A DNA stretch of 64,000 nt from the NCBI RefSeq assembly GCF_015056685.1, contig NZ_SVFW01000002.1:1-64000 (forward strand). The letters run 5' to 3'. The stretch's first letter is position 1. The number at the start of each line of letters is the position of its first letter. The notes beneath the pieces were generated by a model that was not told the origin of the DNA, did not search any database, and saw nothing but the letters and a program-made list of their open reading frames with translations. Made by a program: the position numbers and the translations under genes. This DNA comes from Butyrivibrio sp. GTDB lineage: Bacteria; Bacillota; Clostridia; Lachnospirales; Lachnospiraceae. This document shows, piece after piece, positions 53,694 to 61,797 of this stretch.

Positions 53694-55346
53694 GTGAGAA
53701 AAGGATCTTTTTTTAAGAAGGTACTTGGCGCAGTGCTTACAGCAGCAACAGTTTTTGCAGCTGTTTCAAGCCATAGCCTTGTTACAAATAATGAGGGAGC
53801 TGTAGCTCAGGCTGCAGGAAGAGTAGTAAGTATTAATTCATGTACTATTTCCGGTGATCAGGTAGTAGTAAATGTCTCAGCAGGTACACTTCCTTCTTCA
53901 GATGATGGAAAGTATTATCTTTATGCTGATGAAGTATATCAGGATGGCACAGTAGGAACAGTAGTTGCCACAACTGAGAGAGCTGGAAATGCTACTTTTA
54001 CATTCCCACTTAATTTCTATTCAGCAGAGTCAAATTTAAGTAAAAAGTTTTTGGTAGCTGTAAAGAGCGGCGGCTCAATGGTTCAGGTAAGTGACGAGCA
54101 CTACATCACAAACCCTGAAGCAATTGCAACGAAGACAGTTGCTCGTAATGACCACGGTATGAAGGGCATCCTTCCTAACAGTGCTGATGAGGCTACTTTC
54201 AAGGACCTTGGAATCGCACAGATGGTCTACAACCTTTACATGGGCGATATCGTAGGCCCTGGCGATGGTTCAAACGTTGTTCACTTTAGCTACAATGGTG
54301 CTGATTATCAGTTTAATGGCGCAGCGCTTGCTCAGTATGATGGATTTGTTCGCTGGTGTTCAATCAATAACTTCCAGCTTACAATGACAATCCTTAACAA
54401 CAAGACAGAAGCAGGAGCAGATCTTATCCATCCGCTTTCAAGAGATGAGCATGTTTGTCCCGGCTATGCCATGAATACCAAGGAAGATGCAGGAACTCAG
54501 CATATTAAAGCTATTGCAGCTTTCCTTGCTCAGAGATATTCAGGCGGAGCTTACGGAACAGTTGATAACTGGGTAATTGGTAATGAAGTTAATGCCAGAA
54601 CAGAATGGTATTACATGAACTCAACAAACCTTGAGCTCAATGTAAGTGAGTATGTTAAGGCTTTCCGTATTTTCTACAATGAGATCAAAGCAGTTAATGC
54701 CAACGCAAGAGTGTATACTTCTTTTGACCAGGAATGGTGCAGAAAATCTAATCCCGGATGCTTCATGTCAAAAGAGTATCTTGATAGATTTAACTATTAC
54801 ATGAACCGTGAGGGTAATGTTGACTGGTCACTTTCAGTTCACCCTTACAATGCACCACTGTTTGACCCATATGCTTGGAAGCAGCAGTCACAGTATGTAA
54901 GTCCTTCTCTTAATACTCCTTATATAACAATGGAGAATATTTACATACTTACAGATTATATGTGCCAGGCTTCATTCCTTGCACCAAGTGGCAATGTACG
55001 TAATATTTCTCTTTCAGAGATTGGATTCACATCAAGCTTTGGAGAGGATGCTCAGGCAGCTTCACTTACTTATGCATATACAATGGCTGAGAATAATCCT
55101 TATATTTCAAGCTTTATCCTCTTCAGAGAGACGGATAACGCTCATGAGATCGAGAGTCATATCGCTCAGGGATTAAAAAATCTTGATGGCAGCAAGAAAA
55201 TGTCTTATGATTTTTACAAGTACCTTGGTACTGCACAGGCTGCTACATACAAGGCTCAGGCTTCTCAGATCATTGGACAGGACGTTGATGCACTTGTAAC
55301 TAACAGAACATTCCTTTCAAGAAATGGATGGTTCTTAAACGACTAA
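53694..55346 (+). CDS. Secreted DUF5722 (TIM-barrel, glycosidase-like) protein
   Basis: 550 residues starting at GTG (GGAGG, spacing 6). Signal peptide to about AQA-AG (~41). A beta-sandwich (~42-150) precedes a barrel that looks like clan GH-A: GNEVNARTEW near 297 supplies a candidate acid/base Glu and SLSEIGFTSS near 440 a candidate nucleophile Glu. I assign it to DUF5722 from memory of the family; no activity is established. It ends without an anchor. Own promoter and terminator, so it acts alone, perhaps on plant or microbial polysaccharide. Confidence 0.75.
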   Translation: MRKGSFFKKVLGAVLTAATVFAAVSSHSLVTNNEGAVAQAAGRVVSINSCTISGDQVVVNVSAGTLPSSDDGKYYLYADEVYQDGTVGTVVATTERAGNATFTFPLNFYSAESNLSKKFLVAVKSGGSMVQVSDEHYITNPEAIATKTVARNDHGMKGILPNSADEATFKDLGIAQMVYNLYMGDIVGPGDGSNVVHFSYNGADYQFNGAALAQYDGFVRWCSINNFQLTMTILNNKTEAGADLIHPLSRDEHVCPGYAMNTKEDAGTQHIKAIAAFLAQRYSGGAYGTVDNWVIGNEVNARTEWYYMNSTNLELNVSEYVKAFRIFYNEIKAVNANARVYTSFDQEWCRKSNPGCFMSKEYLDRFNYYMNREGNVDWSLSVHPYNAPLFDPYAWKQQSQYVSPSLNTPYITMENIYILTDYMCQASFLAPSGNVRNISLSEIGFTSSFGEDAQAASLTYAYTMAENNPYISSFILFRETDNAHEIESHIAQGLKNLDGSKKMSYDFYKYLGTAQAATYKAQASQIIGQDVDALVTNRTFLSRNGWFLND

Positions 55347-55359
55347 TAGCAGATTTTTT

Positions 55360-55387
55360 GCGGCAGACCAAACGGGCTGCCGCTTTT
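55360..55387 (+). terminator. Terminator after the DUF5722 gene
   Basis: Stem GCGGCAG/CTGCCGC (55360-55366 with 55377-55383), loop of 10, followed by TTTTCTTTTT. Confidence 0.8.
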
Positions 55388-55419
55388 CTTTTTGTAAAAA
55401 ACGTGTTAGGGGTAAAATA

Positions 55420-56496
55420 ATGGATAGAGATTTGTTAGGGAGTATGTATAACGACTTTTTTACCAGTATTCCGAAAACAACTGATGTAAAAAAGCCTGAG
55501 GTTAAGAGCGAGGCAGATGCTGTAAAACAGGCAAGAGATGCCATAGATGAGGCAAAAGAGCTGGTAAAGTCCGGGCCTACAGTTGAGAAAAGTGAGGAAG
55601 AAAAGCCAGCAGAGCCTGAAACAGATCCAATGGAGGATTTAGACAAGCTGATCGGCCTTGATACAATAAAGGACGATGTAAAAGAGCTGACTTCTTTCGT
55701 TAAGGTTCAAAAGGCCAGAAAGGAACAGGGACTTAAATCTGTTCCGGTTTCACTTCACCTTGTTTTTACCGGAAATCCCGGAACAGGTAAAACTACTGTA
55801 GCAAGAATTATAGCAAGGATTTATAAACAGATAGGAGTTCTTTCAAAAGGCCAGCTTGTTGAGGTTGACAGATCAGGCCTTGTTGCCGGATATGTTGGAC
55901 AGACTGCCATAAAGACTCAGGAGCAGATAAAAAAGGCAATGGGAGGAGTTCTTTTTATTGATGAAGCGTATTCCCTTGCTCAGAAAGATGATGCATTTGG
56001 CCAGGAGGCAATAGATACAATACTTAAGGCAATGGAAGATAACAGAGATGATTTTGTTGTCATTGTTGCCGGATATACAGGGCCTATGAAGAAGTTCATC
56101 GACAGCAATCCTGGACTTAAGTCCAGATTCAATAAATACATTGAATTCCCGGATTATAACATAGATGAGCTTGAGAAAATCTTCTACATGAATTGTGAAA
56201 AATACGATTACACTGTGGAAGAGGATGCAAAGCATCAGATAAGGGCGCTTATTACTGCAAAGAAGATCGAGAATATCGACAATTTTGCTAATGCTAGAGA
56301 GGTCAGAAATCTTTTCGAAGAGATAATAACCAATCAGGCCAGAAGAGTTGCAACACTGGAGAATCCTTCAAGTGAAGATATGATGAAGATTGTGCTTGAA
56401 GATCTCAGTGATAAGGTTGAAGAAGTTAAGGAGCCTGATGAGGCTGAAAGGGTAGAAAAAGCAGAAGATAATAATGAAGCAGCAAAGGCTGATTAA
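55420..56496 (+). CDS. CbxX/CfxQ (SpoVK)-type AAA ATPase
   Basis: 358 residues. A charged N-terminal ~70 residues precede the AAA domain: LDKLIGLDTIKDDV, Walker A GNPGTGKTTVA (~120), Walker B VLFIDEAYSLA, sensor FVVIVAGYTG, and the arginine finger segment PGLKSRFNKYIEFPDY. The tail after ~335 is Glu-rich. Relatives remodel Rubisco in autotrophs or act in sporulation (SpoVK) or type VII secretion (EccA); none of those partners is visible here, so the client is unknown. AGGGG precedes the ATG. Confidence 0.85.
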   Translation: MDRDLLGSMYNDFFTSIPKTTDVKKPEVKSEADAVKQARDAIDEAKELVKSGPTVEKSEEEKPAEPETDPMEDLDKLIGLDTIKDDVKELTSFVKVQKARKEQGLKSVPVSLHLVFTGNPGTGKTTVARIIARIYKQIGVLSKGQLVEVDRSGLVAGYVGQTAIKTQEQIKKAMGGVLFIDEAYSLAQKDDAFGQEAIDTILKAMEDNRDDFVVIVAGYTGPMKKFIDSNPGLKSRFNKYIEFPDYNIDELEKIFYMNCEKYDYTVEEDAKHQIRALITAKKIENIDNFANAREVRNLFEEIITNQARRVATLENPSSEDMMKIVLEDLSDKVEEVKEPDEAERVEKAEDNNEAAKAD

Positions 56497-56500
56497 AATG

Positions 56501-56536
56501 AAGAAGGCTCAGGGGAGTGACACCCTGAGCCTTCTT
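56501..56536. terminator. Bidirectional terminator
   Basis: A perfect 14-bp stem, 56501-56514 with 56523-56536, between the convergent AAA ATPase and ECF S-component genes. The T run is short (TTCTTG), so efficiency may be moderate. Confidence 0.65.
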
Positions 56537-56580
56537 GCATAATTAAAGATAGAACCGAAGAGTTTTTATTTGAACTTTTA

Positions 56581-57201
56581 TTAAGCGTTTTTTTCATGAA
56601 GTGATGTGGATTCAACTTCTCCGAAGAGGCCAAGCTTGTAGAGTGCCGGGCGAAGTGCAATGTAGGCAACTACTGCGATTGCTGAGTTTATTACGGCATT
56701 TATGATAGTTGTGTAAGTTGTTACTGCTACAAGGGCCTTGATGGCAGAAGCAGCTTTTTCTGCATCAGGAGTTAAAAGTGTGAACCATACATATTTTAGT
56801 GAAGGCTCAAAAATGCAGTTAAATCCAAGTGCAGCAACAGCTGAAATAATTGACCATTTTACAATGTATGTCTTTGGATGATTATGTGAAATGTTAGCAA
56901 TCTTATGAGCAACGAGACCTGCGATAAGACCAATAACAAGCTTGCAGATAAATGTTCTGGGAGCTGACTGGGCATATCCACCGAGGATATCAGCAAGTGA
57001 TAGTCCGATTGCACCGGCGATTCCGCCATAAGGGCCACCAAGTAAAAGTGCCCCGAGGACTACAAATGCATTTCCTACATGAATCTTGGTTCCGGCAGCG
57101 TTGATTGCAGGGAAAATAGCATAACCAACATAGCAAAGGGCTGCCATGAGGCCTGAATAGGTTATCTTGAGTAAAGTCTGATTCTTTTCACGATTGTTCA
57201 T
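56581..57201 (-). CDS. ECF transporter substrate-binding S component, possibly for vitamin B6
   Basis: 206 residues, about six helices. KITYSGLMAALCYVGY at the start holds the Ala-rich helix that meets the shared EcfT subunit, and HVGNAFVVLGALLLGGPYGG with GLSLADILGGY is typical of S components. The EcfA/T energising genes must lie elsewhere. Its partner across an 88-bp gap is a MocR-type regulator, and such regulators often control vitamin B6 genes, so pyridoxine or a relative is a reasonable, unproven substrate. GGAGG precedes the ATG. Confidence 0.85.
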   Translation of the reverse strand: MNNREKNQTLLKITYSGLMAALCYVGYAIFPAINAAGTKIHVGNAFVVLGALLLGGPYGGIAGAIGLSLADILGGYAQSAPRTFICKLVIGLIAGLVAHKIANISHNHPKTYIVKWSIISAVAALGFNCIFEPSLKYVWFTLLTPDAEKAASAIKALVAVTTYTTIINAVINSAIAVVAYIALRPALYKLGLFGEVESTSLHEKNA

Positions 57202-57252
57202 AATATTACTCCTCCGTGTTGTTTTTTCATACTGTGTAATATAACATTAAGG

Positions 57253-57272
57253 TGGTACTATTAAAATTACCA
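57253..57272. promoter_or_regulatory. Candidate operator between the ECF S-component and MocR genes
   Basis: TGGTA at 57253-57257 and TACCA at 57268-57272 form an inverted repeat in the shared upstream gap. TACCA half-sites are known for the MocR protein GabR (ATACCA), so this is the likely binding place. Confidence 0.45.
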
Positions 57273-57289
57273 AAAATGGAGAAAATTAT

Positions 57290-58357
57290 ATGACCAGATA
57301 TATAGAAATCTATGAAGATGTCAGGAAAAAAATAGTATCAGGTGTTTATGCTTATAATACAAAACTTCCGTCAAAACGTGTAACTGCGGAGAACTATGGA
57401 GTAAGCGTGATCACAGTTGAGCATGCTTATGAGCTGCTGGTTGAAGAGGGCTATATTATAACCAGGGAAAAAAGCGGGTATTTTGTAAGCTATAGGGAAA
57501 ATGAGTATTTTTATGGTAATAAATCAGAGCAGCCAATTAGAAAAGTAAGCAGTTTTAAAGTGGCCGAGAAGGCAGAAGAGATTTCTTTTAACATATATGC
57601 CAAGACCGCCCGAAGAGTGCTGTCAGAATACGGGGAAGAGATCAAGGTAAGGCCTGACGCTTATGGCTGCGAAAACTTAAGAATGGCCATATCGGATTAT
57701 CTTGCCAAAAACAGGGGGATAGAGGCAGATTATAGAAGAATTGTCATAGGCTCCGGAGCCGAATATTTGTATGGCCTCATAGTAAGAGCTTTGGGGAGAG
57801 AAAAGATTTTTGCTATTGAGGATCCTTCGTATCACAAAATCCGCGATGTGTATGAGGCGGAGGGAATACAGACTGAGCGGCTTTTGCTGGGGCCGGACGG
57901 AATTGAAAGTGAGTATCTGTGGGGTAGCAGCGCAGAGGTTCTTCATGTTACACCCTATCGAAGCTTTCCCACCGGAGTTACAGCTTCTGCTGCAAAAAAA
58001 TCTGAGTATATCAATTGGAGTCAGAAGAAAAACGGAATTATTATTGAGGATGATTTTGAATCAGAGTTTTCAGAGAGCAGAAAGCCTGAAGAGACGCTAT
58101 ATTCAAGGGATGACAGTGGAAGAGTTATCTATGTTAATACTTTTAGCAGAACCATCGGCTCTTTTATGAGAACTGCCTATATGGTAATTCCTGAGAGGCT
58201 TGAAGAGCAGTTTAGAGACAAAATTGGTTTTTACTCCTGTACTGTACCTGCCCTTGAACAGTATATTCTTGCTGAACTCATTGAAAATGGGGACTTTGTG
58301 AGGCATATCAACAGAGTCAGAAGAAAAAGAAGAGAAAATCATAATGACAAAATGTAA
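57290..58357 (+). CDS. Degenerate MocR/GntR-type regulator (truncated, PLP lysine lost)
   Basis: 355 residues. The N-terminal GntR helix-turn-helix is complete (LPSKRVTAENYGVSVITVEHAY in part). The aminotransferase-like domain has SGAEYLYGLI, EDPSYHKI and EDDFESEF, but the lysine that binds PLP, normally in FSKT, is Arg287 here (FSRTI, codon AGA). The protein also ends at NRVRRKRREN, where full MocR proteins continue for ~100 residues. The stop is not followed by any remnant of the missing part. It is divergent from a transporter S-component gene. It may still bind DNA and a free ligand, or be decaying. Confidence 0.85.
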   Translation: MTRYIEIYEDVRKKIVSGVYAYNTKLPSKRVTAENYGVSVITVEHAYELLVEEGYIITREKSGYFVSYRENEYFYGNKSEQPIRKVSSFKVAEKAEEISFNIYAKTARRVLSEYGEEIKVRPDAYGCENLRMAISDYLAKNRGIEADYRRIVIGSGAEYLYGLIVRALGREKIFAIEDPSYHKIRDVYEAEGIQTERLLLGPDGIESEYLWGSSAEVLHVTPYRSFPTGVTASAAKKSEYINWSQKKNGIIIEDDFESEFSESRKPEETLYSRDDSGRVIYVNTFSRTIGSFMRTAYMVIPERLEEQFRDKIGFYSCTVPALEQYILAELIENGDFVRHINRVRRKRRENHNDKM

Positions 58358-58364
58358 AATATAA

Positions 58365-58393
58365 TTGACATTATGCTATCGCAAGTGTATTAT
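58365..58393 (+). promoter_or_regulatory. Promoter of the membrane protein/Xre pair
   Basis: TTGACA at 58365-58370, 17-bp spacer, TATTAT at 58388-58393, 57 bp before the ATG. Confidence 0.75.
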
Positions 58394-58449
58394 GTAACTA
58401 TCAGCTGACAAAGTAGTTTATAAATTTGATTCTTTTTTGGAGGTTAGTT

Positions 58450-58980
58450 ATGAGTAGTTATTCATTGGGAGTAATAGTTGGAATTGCAGTTACATTTGCG
58501 ATTTTACTGATATCATTTTTTCTTAGGAAAAAGTATCATGCAGGAGAGGAGCACTACGACGAAAGGCAGATACTTATAAGAGGCAAGGGCTATAAGATAA
58601 GCTTCATGACAGTTGTCTGTATAAATGTATTTTATTCTCTTTTCTTCTATGGGATAACAAAAGAGTTTGTTTCTCCACAGTTTGTGGTACTTGCATCTGC
58701 ATACATCGGTATAGTTGTTTACACATTGTACTGCATATTTAACGATGCATATCTGCAGGTTGGCCAGAAGGCAAAAACATGGATAATAGTTCTGCTTATA
58801 GTTACTATAAGCAATGCATACTGTGCAATAGTAAGTCTTGATCGCGGCTTTAATGATGCAGGTTTTGCAACAAGTTTTTCATTTAATACTTTGTTTGCAG
58901 TTTCTTTTGCGATAGTTCTTGTTGGTATAGCGATCAAGTATTTATTGGATAAGAGAGGTGCTGCGGATGAAGAATCTTAA
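58450..58980 (+). CDS. Four- to five-helix membrane protein of the DUF2178/DUF3796-like type
   Basis: 176 residues from the ATG at 58450 (GGAGG, spacing ~7). One N-terminal helix, then a cytoplasmic stretch with EEHYDERQILIRGKGYK, whose DERQ motif is typical of small membrane proteins that are encoded with Xre regulators, then four more helices. Function unknown. The next gene starts inside its 3' end (14-bp overlap), so the two are a unit. Confidence 0.8.
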   Translation: MSSYSLGVIVGIAVTFAILLISFFLRKKYHAGEEHYDERQILIRGKGYKISFMTVVCINVFYSLFFYGITKEFVSPQFVVLASAYIGIVVYTLYCIFNDAYLQVGQKAKTWIIVLLIVTISNAYCAIVSLDRGFNDAGFATSFSFNTLFAVSFAIVLVGIAIKYLLDKRGAADEES

Positions 58981-59158
58981 GATGAAAGCTGCCCGCGCCG
59001 GCAAGGATCTATCCCAGCAGCAACTTGCCGACCTGTGCGGGGTATCAAGGCAGACGATCAATGCCATAGAAAAGGGGGACTACAATCCCACAATCAGCCT
59101 TTGTATTGCTATATGCAAGGCTCTTGATAAAACACTTGATGAATTGTTCTGGGAGTAA
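58967..59158 (+). CDS. Xre-family helix-turn-helix regulator
   Basis: 63 residues from the ATG at 58967 (GAGG, spacing ~8). It is almost entirely one DNA-binding domain: LSQQQLADLCGVSRQTINAIEKGDYNPT, given here in two parts as LSQQQLADLCGVSRQ and TINAIEKGDYNPT, ending in LDELFWE, as in the YozG/YgzD group. It overlaps the membrane protein gene and probably regulates the pair. Confidence 0.9.
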   Translation: MKNLKMKAARAGKDLSQQQLADLCGVSRQTINAIEKGDYNPTISLCIAICKALDKTLDELFWE

Positions 59159-59186
59159 CAAAAGAAGGTGGATACATTTGCTTACC

Positions 59187-59224
59187 AAAAAGCGGATTTG
59201 AGAAATTCTCAAATCCGCTTTTTT
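59187..59224. terminator. Bidirectional terminator
   Basis: A 17-bp stem, 59187-59203 with 59207-59223, with AAAAA before and TTTTTTC after, between the convergent Xre and CPBP protease genes. Confidence 0.88.
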
Positions 59225-59226
59225 CT

Positions 59227-60084
59227 TTAAGTTGACTCATTGGGCTGGTTCCATTTTCTATTCCAGGTTTCCATAACTTCGTCCCATACAGCCGGGCGCA
59301 ATATAAAATATGCAATTACAAGTTCAACTACAGAAAGAACAAGATTTAGAACTATATCTGAAGTTTTTAGAGCGCCATCCAGTATTCCTTCTGATACCAG
59401 ATCAACATTCATGAAAGCATATATATCGTTAATTGTATGAGCGATAATTGATGGTAAAAGACTTCCACTTCGAAGGAAAAGTGCCGCGAACATGATGCCT
59501 GAACAGGTTGCGCTAACTACTTGTAAAATAGAAGAATCTATTCTTGCGCCTGCTAATATGTTTGCAGCATGTACCAGGCCGAATATTAATCCTGTTGCTA
59601 TGACTACCCATGGTATTAGAGATTTCTTTTTTATCTGTCTCATCAGGTATGAAGCAGGAAGTCCTCTGAATATAGTTTCTTCAACAGTTCCTGCGACACA
59701 GGCCATAAGGACAGAGTGCAATGTGGGAGGTGCAAAGTTTGTTTTAAGAATGAGGGAAGTTATAACATCCGGTAAAAGCCATATTATAACTATGATAAAA
59801 CCAATAATGATCCATCTGCCAAGATTAACTGTTTTAAGAGTGCCCTCATACTCGGGATAGAACCATCTTTTATAAATACATAGTGTAATGAAAGCACCAA
59901 CTATTAAACCAATATAATTAATATCTTCTGTTGGTAATGGAATGATTCTTTTTAGTACGATAGAAGCTATCGATGCAACAACATTACTTATGATCGCGCC
60001 CCAAAGCATAAGCCCTATTGTTCCAATAAGCCAATGCTTATCGAGAATTTTATGATTTATGATTTTCTTTTCTTTTGTTCTCAT
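59227..60084 (-). CDS. CPBP-family intramembrane metalloprotease
   Basis: 285 residues, about eight helices. The three family motifs are intact: EETIFRGLPASYL (Glu-Glu and Arg), FGLVHAANI (His) and IIAHTINDIYAF (His and Asn/Asp). Relatives include Rce1 and bacteriocin-immunity proteins; some anchor proteins or process peptides in the membrane. No bacteriocin gene is visible nearby. The start is near GGAGG (AGGTAAGAG region), and the gene stands alone. Confidence 0.87.
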   Translation of the reverse strand: MRTKEKKIINHKILDKHWLIGTIGLMLWGAIISNVVASIASIVLKRIIPLPTEDINYIGLIVGAFITLCIYKRWFYPEYEGTLKTVNLGRWIIIGFIIVIIWLLPDVITSLILKTNFAPPTLHSVLMACVAGTVEETIFRGLPASYLMRQIKKKSLIPWVVIATGLIFGLVHAANILAGARIDSSILQVVSATCSGIMFAALFLRSGSLLPSIIAHTINDIYAFMNVDLVSEGILDGALKTSDIVLNLVLSVVELVIAYFILRPAVWDEVMETWNRKWNQPNEST

Positions 60085-60181
60085 GCCTGCTCTTACCTCC
60101 GTGATTGTTATTCTATATAAATATTAACATAATAATGAACAATAATTGAAGATATAGCTAGGTGATAAAAGAAAGCTTAAA

Positions 60182-60427
60182 TCAAAAATCTGCCTTTATC
60201 TTATCTAGAAGTCTTCTCTTTTCCTCAAAAAGAGCTGCAACATCCGCACCTTCAGTGATATTCCATTCTTCTTCCAGATATTTAATCTGTAGTTCGACAT
60301 ACTTAATGGCATCCTCAAATTTTCCAAGTATTTCATAAATTCTTGCCTGTGCCTGAAGATGATCCATACATATATGTTCCTTGTGATTAGTTACATATAT
60401 TTCCTCAGCCTTGTGTGATTTTTGAAG
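60182..60427 (-). pseudogene. C-terminal remnant of a TPR-like protein
   Basis: From an ATG at 60367 there are 61 codons (ARIYEILGKFEDAIKYVELQ is TPR-like). But the same frame is open and protein-like further upstream, NEASFLQKSHKAEEIYVTNH, back to a stop at ~60428, with no start codon there. This suggests the tail of a larger TPR protein whose front is lost. A short expressed protein from 60367 (AAGGA, spacing 10) is possible. The gap on to 60629 holds no other gene I can see. Confidence 0.5.
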
Positions 60428-60629
60428 AAACGAAGCTTCATTTCAGTTCTTACATGAACAATTGTAAAGTATTGTACTGTTACGCACAATGACGCAGTTT
60501 TCAAGTATATACAACCGGAGGTTGGAGGTAAGATTTTTCCAAATCCAATCGGAAAATGCATAATAAAATAATTGGAATACGATTCAGGACATTAAAACAT
60601 ATCACTCGAAATAATATTTTTTCAAAAAA

Positions 60630-60657
60630 TGTAACCATGCTATGATTAATGTCGCTA
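60630..60657 (+). promoter_or_regulatory. Candidate ECF-sigma promoter (self-regulation)
   Basis: TGTAACC at 60630-60636 and CGCTA at 60653-60657 with a 16-bp spacer resemble ECF promoters (AACC ... CGT). It lies 42 bp before the sigma gene. Confidence 0.55.
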
Positions 60658-60698
60658 TATAAGGTGAAGGCCTTAAAAAGAAAGAGAGGATCATCTTC

Positions 60699-61259
60699 AT
60701 GGATGACTCACAGATTGTAGAGCTCTACTTATCAAGAGATGAATCAGCTATAACGCAGACATCTCAGAAATACGGAACCAAACTTAAAAGAATAGCCCAG
60801 AACGTACTATCAGATGCAGAAACTTCCAAGGAATGCGAAAACGATGCATACCTCCAGACTTGGAATCTGATACCGCCCAACGAGCCAAGGACGTATCTTT
60901 TTTCATTTGTCGGAAAGATTGTCAGGCATCTAGCTATAGACAGGCTTCGTCATGAGAACAGGCAAAAGAGATCTGCCCTGTACTGCGAGCTTACTGACGA
61001 GATGCAGGAGTGTATCCCGGGGAATATTGATGTTTCGCAGGAATTCGATGCAAAGGAGCTTTCGGAGACCATAAACAAGTTTTTGGAAGCATGCCCGGAG
61101 GAGCAACGAAATATTTTTGTCAGAAGATACTGGTACTTTGATTCCGTAACTGAGATATGTGCAAAATACTCTCTTCCCCAGAGTAAAGTAAAGACCACGC
61201 TTTTCAGGATGAGGGAAAAACTTAAGAAGCATCTCGCAGACGGAGGATTCACTGTATGA
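60699..61259 (+). CDS. ECF-type RNA polymerase sigma factor
   Basis: 186 residues. Region 2 spans ~10-85 (CENDAYLQTWNLIPP, then VRHLAIDRLRHENRQKR for the -10 element) and region 4 spans ~120-182 (PEEQRNIFVRRYWYFD, then YSLPQSKVKTTLFRMREKL, the helix-turn-helix). It directs RNA polymerase to special promoters. GAGAGG precedes the ATG. The stop overlaps the start of the next gene (ATGA), which encodes a membrane protein likely to be its anti-sigma factor. Confidence 0.92.
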   Translation: MDDSQIVELYLSRDESAITQTSQKYGTKLKRIAQNVLSDAETSKECENDAYLQTWNLIPPNEPRTYLFSFVGKIVRHLAIDRLRHENRQKRSALYCELTDEMQECIPGNIDVSQEFDAKELSETINKFLEACPEEQRNIFVRRYWYFDSVTEICAKYSLPQSKVKTTLFRMREKLKKHLADGGFTV

Positions 61260-61780
61260 ACGAACATGATCTATTAGATGCCATCGGCGGCATTAATCCC
61301 AAGTACATAAAAAACGCTGACAAAGCAGTTTCAAAGCATAGTAAAATAGCACGTTTTCGTAGTTACTATCTTGCTGTGGCAGGTCTTTTGCTTATGGTTG
61401 TGGCAGGAATTGTGATCAGAAACAATCATGTAACTACTGTATATGAGTCTGTAGATGAAACAGAAGAAATCACAACATTGGAGGCTATTCCTGAGGAAAG
61501 TGAAGAAGCTGTAATTACAGAGACTGATGACTCCGACTATCCTGCAATGTTAATGTACGGGGGAGCACTTTACAAAGACTCCGGCGAAGAGTATATCGGC
61601 GAAATCTTAGACGATGACTTACTTAAGGTCACATCATATACGGATGGCGAACCTTCAGATGATGGACAGCAGAACTTTGACAGGTCAGCAGAGACAGAAT
61701 TCTTTGTACTTAATGAGGATGCGATAGTAGTGCACATTGATCCCAATGAAGGAGTATGGAGAGTATTCGTAAGACAGTAA
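61256..61780 (+). CDS. Probable membrane anti-sigma factor
   Basis: 174 residues. A short cytoplasmic part (~1-40, NEHDLLDAIGGINPKYIKNA in part), one helix (~41-60, YYLAVAGLLLMVVAGIVI) and an acidic outer domain ending in a small beta fold (EGVWRVFVRQ). No zinc-binding HxxxCxxC motif is present, so it is not of the ZAS type. The role is inferred from its 4-bp overlap with the sigma gene and its layout. Confidence 0.78.
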   Translation: MNEHDLLDAIGGINPKYIKNADKAVSKHSKIARFRSYYLAVAGLLLMVVAGIVIRNNHVTTVYESVDETEEITTLEAIPEESEEAVITETDDSDYPAMLMYGGALYKDSGEEYIGEILDDDLLKVTSYTDGEPSDDGQQNFDRSAETEFFVLNEDAIVVHIDPNEGVWRVFVRQ

Positions 61781-61797
61781 TGACAAGGGAGAACATT

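Noticed and set aside
59227..60084. CPBP protease as a bacteriocin immunity gene
   Set aside because: No bacteriocin precursor (double-glycine leader) or export gene is seen within several kb.
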